Shown in pieces: positions 55,799 through 63,866 of a stretch of 64,000 bases of DNA; the first letter of the stretch is position 1, and every line of letters begins with the position of its first letter. A model generated the notes under the pieces. The model was not told the DNA's origin. It ran no database searches and saw only the letters and a program-made list of their open reading frames with translations. This DNA comes from Pseudoalteromonas luteoviolacea H33-S (GTDB lineage Bacteria; Pseudomonadota; Gammaproteobacteria; Enterobacterales; Alteromonadaceae): positions 52,731-116,730 of the forward strand of contig NZ_AUXY01000069.1 in the NCBI RefSeq assembly GCF_001625695.1. The letters run 5' to 3'. The translations under genes were made by a program, and so were the position numbers.

Positions 55799-56638
55799 AT
55801 GAACTCCCAGTACTTTGATTTTTCTGCGCTTCCAGCGCCAGATATCATTGAGCCACTGGACTATGAACATATTTACCAAGCCCGCAAAGAAAGGTTTAAA
55901 TCCATTGCGCCGCAATATGCTGATGCATTAGAGCTTGAAAGTGACCCACTGACAGTCTGCCTGCAAGTGGAAAGCTATCGAGAGCTGCTATTGCGCCAGC
56001 GTATCAACGAAGCGGCGTATGCTAATTTGTTAGCGACAGCGCAAGGCGGCGATTTAGATCAGCTTGGTGTATTTTATGGTCTTGGGCGTGCCGAGGGTGA
56101 AGAAGACGGTAATTACCGTCTTCGCATTCGGCAGAAAACTCTGGCTTCCAGTACCGCTGGTAGCAAAGATCATTACCGTAATGCAGCGCTCACCGCTGCC
56201 CCCAATGCTATTCGTGATGTAGAAGTGGATAGCCCTGCCTCCGGACGTGTTCGCGTGTCGATATTATTTCAAGATACAGACTCTGCCGATGCGCTTTTAC
56301 AGCAAGTACGAGAATACGTACTGAGCGATCAAGTTAAGGTTTTAACGGATCAGGTAGAAGTCAATCATGCAGAAGAAGTGCCTGTTGATGTGAAAGCGGA
56401 TATTTATCTGCAACACAATGTACCTAATTGGGTATTTACACAGTTAGAAGAAAAGCTCCGCGCTGCTTGGCAAGACGCCATGGCCCTTGGTGTTGCGATG
56501 ACCCCCAGTTGGCTGAGTGCTCAACTGCATGTCGAAGGGGTAAAACATGTTGAAATACATACACCAGATAGCTTGATCAATATCGAGTCCAATCAATATG
56601 CTCAGTTAGGGCAAATTCAATTATGTCTGATCACCTAG
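55799..56638 (+). CDS. Baseplate J-like protein, module 3
   Basis: 279 residues. Shares LPAPDIIEPLDYEHIY, SYRELLLRQRINEAAY, DQLGVFYGLGRAEGE, SSTAGSKDHYRNAAL, VDSPASGRVRVSILF and a C-terminal HVEGVKHVEIHTP with the other J proteins; closest in length to module 1. Overlaps the next gene by 16 bases. Confidence 0.9.
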   Translation: MNSQYFDFSALPAPDIIEPLDYEHIYQARKERFKSIAPQYADALELESDPLTVCLQVESYRELLLRQRINEAAYANLLATAQGGDLDQLGVFYGLGRAEGEEDGNYRLRIRQKTLASSTAGSKDHYRNAALTAAPNAIRDVEVDSPASGRVRVSILFQDTDSADALLQQVREYVLSDQVKVLTDQVEVNHAEEVPVDVKADIYLQHNVPNWVFTQLEEKLRAAWQDAMALGVAMTPSWLSAQLHVEGVKHVEIHTPDSLINIESNQYAQLGQIQLCLIT

Positions 56639-57480
56639 ATAAAAAAAGCGACGCATTACTGCCTTACAACCACAGTGAACTGCAAGCTGCTGTTGTTAAG
56701 CACGGGCAGTTAGAGTTGATGCTGGGTGAGGGCATATCGCTATTACGTGGCTTTAAATCTCACCCTAAACAATCTTTGTTACCTTGGCTCATTTGGGAAT
56801 ATGGTTTAGGTGCTTTGGTGCCTTACTTAGATGACCTTGACCAAGTACTGCAACAAGGCCTGACTTGGCAGCGGATCCGAGGGACGCGAAAAAGTCTTGA
56901 AATGGCGTATGGATGGCTTGGCTTTTCACTAAAAGATGTTGAAGAGTCAACATCCTATCGTCACTTTTACCGCTACCAATGTCACCTTGAGCAATTGCCC
57001 AACTTAAATGATGTTGAACGCATGTCTCAACTGGCCGAGCTCAGTGCGCCCGCAAGAAGTGAGCTGACCCGTGTCACCTATCAATTTGATATCCGAGAAC
57101 TGACTTTATCAGCAAAACCTTTTGGCTCACTGTTAAGTGATCACTCCGGATTTAGGCATCACCTCAAAAATGGCAAGCTACTGCGAATAAGCACTAAGCG
57201 TACGCACCCAGAACACCATAGCTTTAGCAGTGATACGCACAGTAGTGGTTTAACTCGCAAACATAATAGCGCTTGGCAGAGTTACTCCTCTGAAATTTTA
57301 GGCGTTTTACGTCTTAGTGAGCCGCTTATAAACCAATTTGGTGCGACTTCAGTGCATAGTCGCCAGTCTAGTCGTGCTTATACTCTTGACCAAGCGCAGT
57401 GGTTTGGTCATTGGCAAGCGAGCAGTTGGTCTGCAGTTCAATCACCTCAAGTGACTATTGCACACCATCAAAATCGCTAA
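56623..57480 (+). CDS. Tail protein I-like baseplate protein, module 3
   Basis: 285 residues. gpI pattern in a more diverged form: LLPYNHSELQAAVVKHGQLELMLGEGI, PKQSLLPWLIWEYGLGAL, RIRGTRKSLEMAYGWLGF. The C-terminal region (about 185-285) is rich in His and Ser (STKRTHPEHHSFSSDTHSSGL), as in modules 1 and 2. Overlaps the J gene, so translation is coupled. Confidence 0.82.
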   Translation: MSDHLDKKSDALLPYNHSELQAAVVKHGQLELMLGEGISLLRGFKSHPKQSLLPWLIWEYGLGALVPYLDDLDQVLQQGLTWQRIRGTRKSLEMAYGWLGFSLKDVEESTSYRHFYRYQCHLEQLPNLNDVERMSQLAELSAPARSELTRVTYQFDIRELTLSAKPFGSLLSDHSGFRHHLKNGKLLRISTKRTHPEHHSFSSDTHSSGLTRKHNSAWQSYSSEILGVLRLSEPLINQFGATSVHSRQSSRAYTLDQAQWFGHWQASSWSAVQSPQVTIAHHQNR

Positions 57481-57637
57481 CGTTTTCAACTTTTAATAAA
57501 TCTTGAGCTTGGTTTTATGCAACTCTCCATGAGTGTTGGCAAGGATAGTGATGTCATGCCTAGGAAGGCGCGTTGAGACACTTGGTAAATGAGTTAAAGC
57601 AGTACATGGACCGAGTGAAGGACGATAAGGAAATATT

Positions 57638-58117
57638 TTGGCTATTCTTACCCGTGCAGGGCGAACTATGCTCGCTCAAACAATTGCACAAACTCCCATT
57701 TATTTGGCTTGGGGACGCGGTGCGTCTCAGTGGCAAACGCCACCTGCTGAACCTATTGCAGCGACAAGTCTTGCTGATCCTATAGGTTATCGTAAAGCGA
57801 AAAAAGTCGGATTTTGTTATCCCGACAATCAAGGTGACATCTTTATTCAAGGTGGTCGCTTTAGCTTATCCTCAGAGCCAACACAGCATATTTATTGCGA
57901 ATTTACCTTTGACTTTACCGATGGCGCAGGTGAAACCGTGCGCGAACTAGGCTTAATGTCAGGCTTGCAAGCAGATACTCAGCTTCCCGATGGCTTGGTG
58001 TATTTGACGCCTGAACAGGTCGCCAATTCTGGCACTTTATTGCTTCTTGAACATCGTGCTCCGCTTATTCGTGAGCAGGGCGTGCGAGAAAGCTTCGAAT
58101 TTGTTGTCAGCTTTTAG
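57638..58117 (+). CDS. Phage tail structural protein of unknown family
   Basis: 159 residues; TTG start at 57638 (LAILTRAGRTM), supported by an AAGGAA site 6-7 bases upstream and by the absence of any other early start. Blocks IYLAWGRGASQWQTPPAEP, FDFTDGAGETVRELGLMSGL and GTLLLLEHRAPLIREQGVRESFEFVVSF have the look of a small beta-sandwich tail protein encoded next to DUF4815 proteins. It occupies the position of the collar protein of the other modules. Confidence 0.7.
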   Translation: MAILTRAGRTMLAQTIAQTPIYLAWGRGASQWQTPPAEPIAATSLADPIGYRKAKKVGFCYPDNQGDIFIQGGRFSLSSEPTQHIYCEFTFDFTDGAGETVRELGLMSGLQADTQLPDGLVYLTPEQVANSGTLLLLEHRAPLIREQGVRESFEFVVSF

Positions 58118-58125
58118 AGGTGTTT

Positions 58126-60108
58126 ATGCTTGACGATTATTATGAAAAATTTCATGCGGACTCGGGTTATGAACGTTTACTGTTCAGGGCTGGCAAGGGA
58201 CTGCAAAGCAGAGAGCTCAATGATTTACAGTCACAGGTCAATCATCAAATAAAGGGTGTTGCTGATGTGCTCTTAAAAGATGGCGACTTAGTCAAAGGTG
58301 GCGAAGTGATCATTGATGCAAAATTGGCCACTGCTTTAGTAACAGACGGTGAAGTGTACATTGCCGGGCAAGTAAGGCCGGTATCAAGCAGCGCTGTACC
58401 TATCGATATGGCTGGCAGTGTCGATGTTGGTGTGTGGCTCACGCATAATGTGGTGACTGAGGAGCAAGATCCAAGCCTACGAGACCCAGCTGTTGATGCA
58501 ATTAACTTTGATGAACCTGGCGCAGCACGTTTGCAACAAGTTTGCCAATGGGGGCTACTCAGTGATGCAATTGGCCCTGATGATGCATTTTACCCTGTGC
58601 ATAAAATAGAGCAGGGCACGTTAATCATAAAACAACCGCCACCGCAGCTTGATGCGGTTACACAAGCGCTTGCACGTTATGACAGAGAGTCAAACGGCGG
58701 AAGCTATGTGGTTGAAGGGATGTCTTTAAGTTATCGAGGTGCAGATCAAACCGTTCAGAGCTTTAGTCTAGAAGAGGGTAAAGCCCATATCGAAGGCTAT
58801 GAAGTGGCGTTTTCAACCTCGAGAACGGCTGAATTTGATTATGATCCTGATGTAGGTGAGGTCAAAGAAGAACCTAAGACTTTCCAATCCGATGGTCAAG
58901 GTGTCATGCGTATTGATACGGACTTTTTCCCTGTTAAACAGATAGAAGAAGTCAATGTGACTGTCGAAAAAACGACTCAGCTTACCCGGGGTCAACTGGC
59001 TGGTGGTGAAGATCTACTACCGGATGATTCTGTTTTAGAAATCTTAAGCATCACGCAAGGAGATACAAACTCTCAAGAGAGTACGACGTATATTCAAGGA
59101 ACGGATTTTATCTTTTTGCGAAACCACATCAGTTGGCAGCTCAGTGGTGAAGAACCCGCTGGTGGCAGTCAATATGAAGTAACGTACCGTTATAGAAAGC
59201 AGCTGATGCTCGACTTTGATGAATACGGTTTTAATCTTGATAGGCAGTTGGTTGATGGTGGTGTAATTGTCGATAACACCTTAGTGACCATTGACTACCA
59301 GTGGCACCGTCCACGCATTGATTTAATTGTGCTTGATCGCTTTGGCCAAATAAAGCGGATTAAAGGGCAGGCAGCACATCAATTTCCTATTGCGCCTAAA
59401 GCGCCTGCGCATCACTTAGCTTTGGCGCAAGTTACTCAATCTTGGTTAAGTGGGCAAGCGCCTGCGATTGAAAACTTAGCAGTACGCGCGGTTTCTATGT
59501 CACAACTTGAGCAAATGCAAAATCAAATTGGTGATCTTTACCAATTGCTGGCAATTGAGCGTCTTCGCAATGATGCCAATAGCCAAGATCCAGCCAGTAA
59601 ATATGGCGTGTTTGTAGATCCGTTTATCGATGACGATATGCGTGATGCGGGCATTGCACAAACGGCTGCCATTGTTGATGGCGAGTTAGTATTACCTCTC
59701 AGTGCGGATATTACCGATTTGCCAGTACCAAACGGTGGGTTGCTGACCTTACCCTATGAGTTAGAAAATGTGCTCGAGCAGCCCAAGCAAACGGGCAGTA
59801 TGAAAATAAACCCTTATCAAGCCGTTGAGCCTATCCCTGCCACGATTACCTTGACACCGAGTCTTGACCACTGGACGCAAACGCAGCGCAGTTGGACGAG
59901 CCCGATTACGCAACGGTTTACTCGTGGTGGAGGATGGCGCACTCGTACCACACAATCAACGCAAACACAGGTGATTGGCCGCACAACGCGAAGTGCTGAA
60001 CTATTACGCCGCCGTTGGGTGAATTTCTCCTTGTCTGGTTTTGGCGAAGGTGAAGTACTGAAACGGGTAATTTTTGATGGCATTGTGGTGACACCAGAGG
60101 AGACATAA
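58126..60108 (+). CDS. DUF4815-type phage tail structural protein
   Basis: 661 residues less the leader codons; ATG at 58126 with TAGAGG (an in-frame GTG at 58120 is less well placed). N terminus LDDYYEKFHADSGYERLLFRAGKGLQSRELNDLQSQ is the DUF4815 hallmark; later ALARYDRESNGGSYVVEGM and AHIEGYEVAF, FNLDRQLVDGG and a C-terminal VNFSLSGFGEGEVLKRVIFDGI. Found as a large baseplate/fibre-connector protein in contractile-tail phages. Only module 3 has it. Confidence 0.82.
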   Translation: MLDDYYEKFHADSGYERLLFRAGKGLQSRELNDLQSQVNHQIKGVADVLLKDGDLVKGGEVIIDAKLATALVTDGEVYIAGQVRPVSSSAVPIDMAGSVDVGVWLTHNVVTEEQDPSLRDPAVDAINFDEPGAARLQQVCQWGLLSDAIGPDDAFYPVHKIEQGTLIIKQPPPQLDAVTQALARYDRESNGGSYVVEGMSLSYRGADQTVQSFSLEEGKAHIEGYEVAFSTSRTAEFDYDPDVGEVKEEPKTFQSDGQGVMRIDTDFFPVKQIEEVNVTVEKTTQLTRGQLAGGEDLLPDDSVLEILSITQGDTNSQESTTYIQGTDFIFLRNHISWQLSGEEPAGGSQYEVTYRYRKQLMLDFDEYGFNLDRQLVDGGVIVDNTLVTIDYQWHRPRIDLIVLDRFGQIKRIKGQAAHQFPIAPKAPAHHLALAQVTQSWLSGQAPAIENLAVRAVSMSQLEQMQNQIGDLYQLLAIERLRNDANSQDPASKYGVFVDPFIDDDMRDAGIAQTAAIVDGELVLPLSADITDLPVPNGGLLTLPYELENVLEQPKQTGSMKINPYQAVEPIPATITLTPSLDHWTQTQRSWTSPITQRFTRGGGWRTRTTQSTQTQVIGRTTRSAELLRRRWVNFSLSGFGEGEVLKRVIFDGIVVTPEET

Positions 60109-61298
60109 TGATTAACGCAGATCCAAACGGCCGCTTAAGCGGCCGTTTTTACATTCCCGCAAACATTCCTGTTGGCAGTAAAACAGTGAGGTTTGAGGGA
60201 GAAAAAGGCTCATTCGGTGAGGCAACTTACACTGGTAGTGGCACCATCGTGAGTGAAACAGCACGCCGTATTACCACAATTACAACGGTACGCTTTGACC
60301 CTTTAGCACAAACATTTACGTTGCCACAAAGGCGCTTTATTGCGGGTGTTGAGCTGTGGTTTAAAAAAATAGGAGGTGATAAACCCGTTCGCGTTCAGAT
60401 TAGAGAAACCGAAGTGGGTATTCCCAATCAGACCGTTTTGGCGGAAGCATCACTTGAGCGCTCTATGTTTAAAGTGAATGGTGAGCCAACCTTATTTGAG
60501 TTTGATCCGGTCTCGCTTAATGCGGGGCAAGAATATGCCATTGTGGTGTTAACGGACGACCCTGATCACGAAGTGGCGATTGCTGAACTCGGCAAGTTTG
60601 ATAGTGAAAGTGGCTGGGTGACCACACAGCCATATCAAGTTGGCGTATTACTTTCATCAAGTAACGCGTCTACCTGGACACCACATCAAAATCGAGATTT
60701 AACCTTTAGGTTAAAAGCGGCTCGTTTTACACAAACAACGCAGACAGTCCCCCTTGGTCAAGTTGAGCTGGATGAACACAGCGATATTTTAGCAATGGCA
60801 GTGATTGAGCGTCCTAGCAGTGAAACCCAACTGCATTTTGAATTCAGTGGTGCGCAATTAGGTCAATTTAATCTGCAAGAGTGGCAAGCACTGCGTTTGG
60901 CTAACAAGGTGAAAGAGCCTTTGCAGGTGAGCGCGAGATTAACTGGAACCGAAACGCAAACGCCGGTGTTATTCGATAGTGTGCAAACTGCATTAGGTAA
61001 AGTGAGTAATGAAGCTGATTATGTAACCCGTGCAATTCCATGCCAAATCGGTGGCAGTTTGAAAGTGAGTTTTGAAGGGCAGCTGCCTGGTACGGCTAAA
61101 GTAGATGTGTTTATTCAGCAACAAGGTCAGTGGGTAAACATACCGCAGAAAACAACTCAGCCACAGGGAGATGGCTGGTTATTGTGCAATTACGAGTTTT
61201 CTAACCTGAGTGAGTCACAAGCACGTGTGAAGCTGGTGTTATCTGGCACACACATAGACAGGCCTCGCGTGCGTTCTCTCAGAACCTTCTCAATTTAG
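60108..61298 (+). CDS. Tail protein downstream of DUF4815
   Basis: 396 residues; ATG overlaps the preceding stop by one base. N terminus repeats the pattern of the end of the previous protein (NGRLSGRFYIPANIPVGSKTVRFEGEKGS), so the two form a split pair. Beta-rich throughout, with FDPLAQTFTLPQRRFIAGVELWFKKIGGDKPVRVQIRE like carbohydrate-binding-type jelly rolls. No catalytic motif seen. Probably a baseplate spoke or fibre stem. Confidence 0.7.
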   Translation: MINADPNGRLSGRFYIPANIPVGSKTVRFEGEKGSFGEATYTGSGTIVSETARRITTITTVRFDPLAQTFTLPQRRFIAGVELWFKKIGGDKPVRVQIRETEVGIPNQTVLAEASLERSMFKVNGEPTLFEFDPVSLNAGQEYAIVVLTDDPDHEVAIAELGKFDSESGWVTTQPYQVGVLLSSSNASTWTPHQNRDLTFRLKAARFTQTTQTVPLGQVELDEHSDILAMAVIERPSSETQLHFEFSGAQLGQFNLQEWQALRLANKVKEPLQVSARLTGTETQTPVLFDSVQTALGKVSNEADYVTRAIPCQIGGSLKVSFEGQLPGTAKVDVFIQQQGQWVNIPQKTTQPQGDGWLLCNYEFSNLSESQARVKLVLSGTHIDRPRVRSLRTFSI

Positions 61299-61306
61299 GA
61301 GGGGGT

Positions 61307-61525
61307 ATGATAGACGATAAAACCCTTTCTTATGCATTACCTCTCCCACACCCAGACAATTTATTACAGCAAGATGTAGAGCGAATTCGACAAGCAATTA
61401 TCGACATTGACCAGTTGCTCTATATGCAAACCAATCTTGATCAGCAGCAAGATACGCTGCTGAACGAGAAACTTAGACGAGTCAAGCTTAACCAGCTACT
61501 TGGCGAATCACTATTAACTTTATAA
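61307..61525 (+). CDS. Short fibre adaptor protein
   Basis: 72 residues. YALPLPHPDNLLQQDVERIRQAIIDIDQLL matches the short N-terminal adaptor segment common to phage fibre proteins, here as a separate gene just before fibre 6 with GGAGG at its start. Likely docks fibre 6. Confidence 0.7.
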   Translation: MIDDKTLSYALPLPHPDNLLQQDVERIRQAIIDIDQLLYMQTNLDQQQDTLLNEKLRRVKLNQLLGESLLTL

Positions 61526-61534
61526 GAGGATATT

Positions 61535-63016
61535 ATGGCGAGTATTCAAAATGCCGTGCAAGTCATGGTAGATAAGCTAGTTGCCGATATGGAGGGCAAT
61601 CAGCCGCTTACAGCCGAAGAACAAGCATTAGTGAGTAATGCTATTACCAAACTGACCGATAATGCAAAGCTTGAGCAAGCAGTTGTCGCAGTTGCAGAGT
61701 CACATATTAATGATGCCACGTCGACACTTCAGCAAGTTTCGCAATCTACTGGTGCAGCATTACAGACGGCAACGGACTCACTGACGCAAACCAGTACAAC
61801 ACTCGATACAAAGTCTAGTAAATTAGATTTGTTAGATTCGATGGCGCCAAACTTAAACCGCGTAGAGTCTTTGCAGGCTACTAATAATGCATTACAAGTT
61901 CGACCTATATTTCCAATGACACCGATTGATACGCCAAGCTCTAACGCAACGCACAGAAGAGCGACTGGCGTATTCGCCGTGTATGATAATAGTGGCGAGA
62001 CTTATTTAGTTAGAACAGGTTTTACTCATAATGCAGATACCGAGCAGTGTCGACTAGAGTATTTAAAACTCAATGCCAATGGTGCTGAAAAAACGACGAC
62101 GCATACGAGCTTTATTTACTCTAATGCTTTTGAGCAAAACCCCGCCAGTAAGATTTATTACTATGGTACAAGTGCTTATTTGCCGCTTGCGAGTAAAAAT
62201 AACGCAGCTGATATTCAATATGAAATTGTTTATAGCACGCAAGATTCTCAAACGACGGCAGTGGCAAACTATGGTGGCGTGTTCTGTAAATCATCAGGTT
62301 TTACCTCTATTACTAAGCCGAAGCAAAATCTAGATGCAACAGATCAATATGGCATAAGCACATCTACATCTCATAACTATAATGAGGTCGGTGTTTTATA
62401 CGATAATAATAAGCATTGCTTGGTTATGGTGGATGAGGGAACTTCAGTATTAGTAGAGAAGTATCGTGATGGTAATATCGTCACGAATACCGCTATTGCA
62501 AATGCAGAAGAGTTACAAGCCTATGTAGATGCAGGCGACTTTACAGTTGTTAAGTTTATTTATCACAATATTCAGCATACCCATGGTTACCATAATTATA
62601 ACCAATCAGAGTCAATAATGAATGGTCATGGAGTTAGCTACTATGGCTTTTTCGGTCGTTATAATGGTGTGACAAAAATGGGTGAGCACAAATATAGTGC
62701 GCATTATCGTTTTACCCATGAGCGTCGATTGGAGCCGGTAAATTTCTTCTTCAATTGTAGTACTGGTCATCATAGAACTCCTAGTTCTGCCGGTGCATAT
62801 TCTTCTGGCGCGGAAGTGAAAGTTGTATTGGAAAGTATGTCTGGTGAAATATTAGGTATGTATTCGTATAGAGCTAGGCCTTACCATGCCGGTTATGATA
62901 GCGGTATTTTAGGTGGTGCAATTAGCTGTATTAACCCTTACTCAGGTGCTGGAATTCTCAACGAGCACTATACCTATAACCAATATGGCCTTGGCCGTAC
63001 TTGTCGCGCATTTTAA
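61535..63016 (+). CDS. Tail fibre protein, cassette 6
   Basis: 493 residues, the largest fibre here. Helical N terminus (NAVQVMVDKLVADMEGNQPLTAEEQALV, coiled coil to about 115), beta-rich middle, and a Tyr/His/Gly-rich tip (HTHGYHNYNQSESIMNGHG, GILGGAISCINPYSGAGILNEHYTYNQYGLGRTC). Preceded by the short adaptor and followed by a coiled-coil partner. Unique tip; no family recognised. Confidence 0.77.
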   Translation: MASIQNAVQVMVDKLVADMEGNQPLTAEEQALVSNAITKLTDNAKLEQAVVAVAESHINDATSTLQQVSQSTGAALQTATDSLTQTSTTLDTKSSKLDLLDSMAPNLNRVESLQATNNALQVRPIFPMTPIDTPSSNATHRRATGVFAVYDNSGETYLVRTGFTHNADTEQCRLEYLKLNANGAEKTTTHTSFIYSNAFEQNPASKIYYYGTSAYLPLASKNNAADIQYEIVYSTQDSQTTAVANYGGVFCKSSGFTSITKPKQNLDATDQYGISTSTSHNYNEVGVLYDNNKHCLVMVDEGTSVLVEKYRDGNIVTNTAIANAEELQAYVDAGDFTVVKFIYHNIQHTHGYHNYNQSESIMNGHGVSYYGFFGRYNGVTKMGEHKYSAHYRFTHERRLEPVNFFFNCSTGHHRTPSSAGAYSSGAEVKVVLESMSGEILGMYSYRARPYHAGYDSGILGGAISCINPYSGAGILNEHYTYNQYGLGRTCRAF

Positions 63017-63025
63017 GGAGAAAAC

Positions 63026-63463
63026 ATGAGTTGTGAATATTTTGCCGATAAAGGCATGAAAATTGATGGAAACTATTGGTTGGTTCACCCTCAAACAGGT
63101 GTTGCCTGGAATAGCACTTCGATTGAGGATTACAAAAAAACGTATGAAGCGCAACAAATCTTGCTGGAACAAGAAAGATTGGAATCTGAAAAGGCTGATC
63201 AACTTGCTGCGATAAAAGAGGCGGTGTTTAATAAGCTTAATGATGAGCAGTGGCGTGTACAAAAAGCACAAGAGCATCTATTGATGGCTGAGCTGGCGGG
63301 TGATCAGGCCGAGATAGGCTTAAGCAAGGCGGATTTGGCAGAATTACTGTCACAGCGTGAACAGCTACGTTTAGCAAGTGATAAGGCAGAGCAAACTCTT
63401 GCGGATATTTCAACATACGAAGAATTGGAAGAATTTACCTTTGATGTAAATATTTCATTATAA
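63026..63463 (+). CDS. Coiled-coil fibre partner, type C
   Basis: 145 residues. N terminus MSCEYFADKGMKIDGNYWLVHPQTGVAWN, then a long charged helix (QQILLEQERLESEKADQLAAIKEAVFNKLNDEQWRVQKAQEHLLMAELAG). Not clearly related to types A or B but in the same position after a fibre. Probable assembly chaperone of fibre 6. Confidence 0.68.
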   Translation: MSCEYFADKGMKIDGNYWLVHPQTGVAWNSTSIEDYKKTYEAQQILLEQERLESEKADQLAAIKEAVFNKLNDEQWRVQKAQEHLLMAELAGDQAEIGLSKADLAELLSQREQLRLASDKAEQTLADISTYEELEEFTFDVNISL

Positions 63464-63551
63464 ACTTGATGCAATGACCCGTTTTATTCCCAATAAACGG
63501 GTTAGTATCATAGTTGCTTGCGAAAGCAACAGACTTGTTATTCCACAACCT

Positions 63552-63588
63552 AAACCCGCTTAGCCGTGCCGAGCGGGTTTCTTTTATT
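63552..63588 (+). terminator. Terminator at the end of the visible tail operon
   Basis: AAACCCGCT/AGCGGGTTT stem with an 11-base loop and CTTTTATT tail. Two other short hairpins precede it: ACCCGTTT/AAACGGGT (63477-63502) and GTTGCTT/AAGCAAC (63513-63530). Confidence 0.8.
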
Positions 63589-63631
63589 GAGTTTTAAGCG
63601 TGTATTTAATTTATTGCTATTAGGGCAGGAA

Positions 63632-63675
63632 TGACCTGTTTTAATCCCTTAAAATCAGTAAAATACACCTATGCT
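63632..63675 (+). promoter_or_regulatory. Conserved tail-locus promoter element, copy 2
   Basis: TGACCTGTT, TTAATC, CCT, then TAAAATCAGTAAAATACA (18 bases) and CCTATGCT: the same 44-bp layout as at 42453, with TAAAAT as -10-like box. Confidence 0.6.
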
Positions 63676-63822
63676 TGAGAAAAGCTTAAACAGCTTATGA
63701 TTCACATCTAGCTGAAAAAGACCCAGCAGTTTCAATGCCATGTCGCTTTTTTATTTTGATAAATGAGCATCTGGTGTTTTTTGTATGAAGCACAAATTTA
63801 GCGGTTTTAAGGCGGTCATAAA

Positions 63823-63866
63823 TGACCTGTTTCAAAACCTTAAAATCAGTAAAATACACCTAAGCT
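63823..63866 (+). promoter_or_regulatory. Conserved tail-locus promoter element, copy 3
   Basis: TGACCTGTT, TCAAAA, CCT, the same 18 bases as copy 2, then CCTAAGCT. Copy 2 and 3 differ from each other only in the 6-base spacer and one base of the last block. Confidence 0.6.

Noticed and set aside
57573..57785. 70-codon ORF overlapping the start of the tail gene at 57638
   Set aside because: It starts at TTG, runs mainly out of frame over the 57638 gene, and that gene has a good AAGGAA site and protein-like composition. Treated as a shadow.
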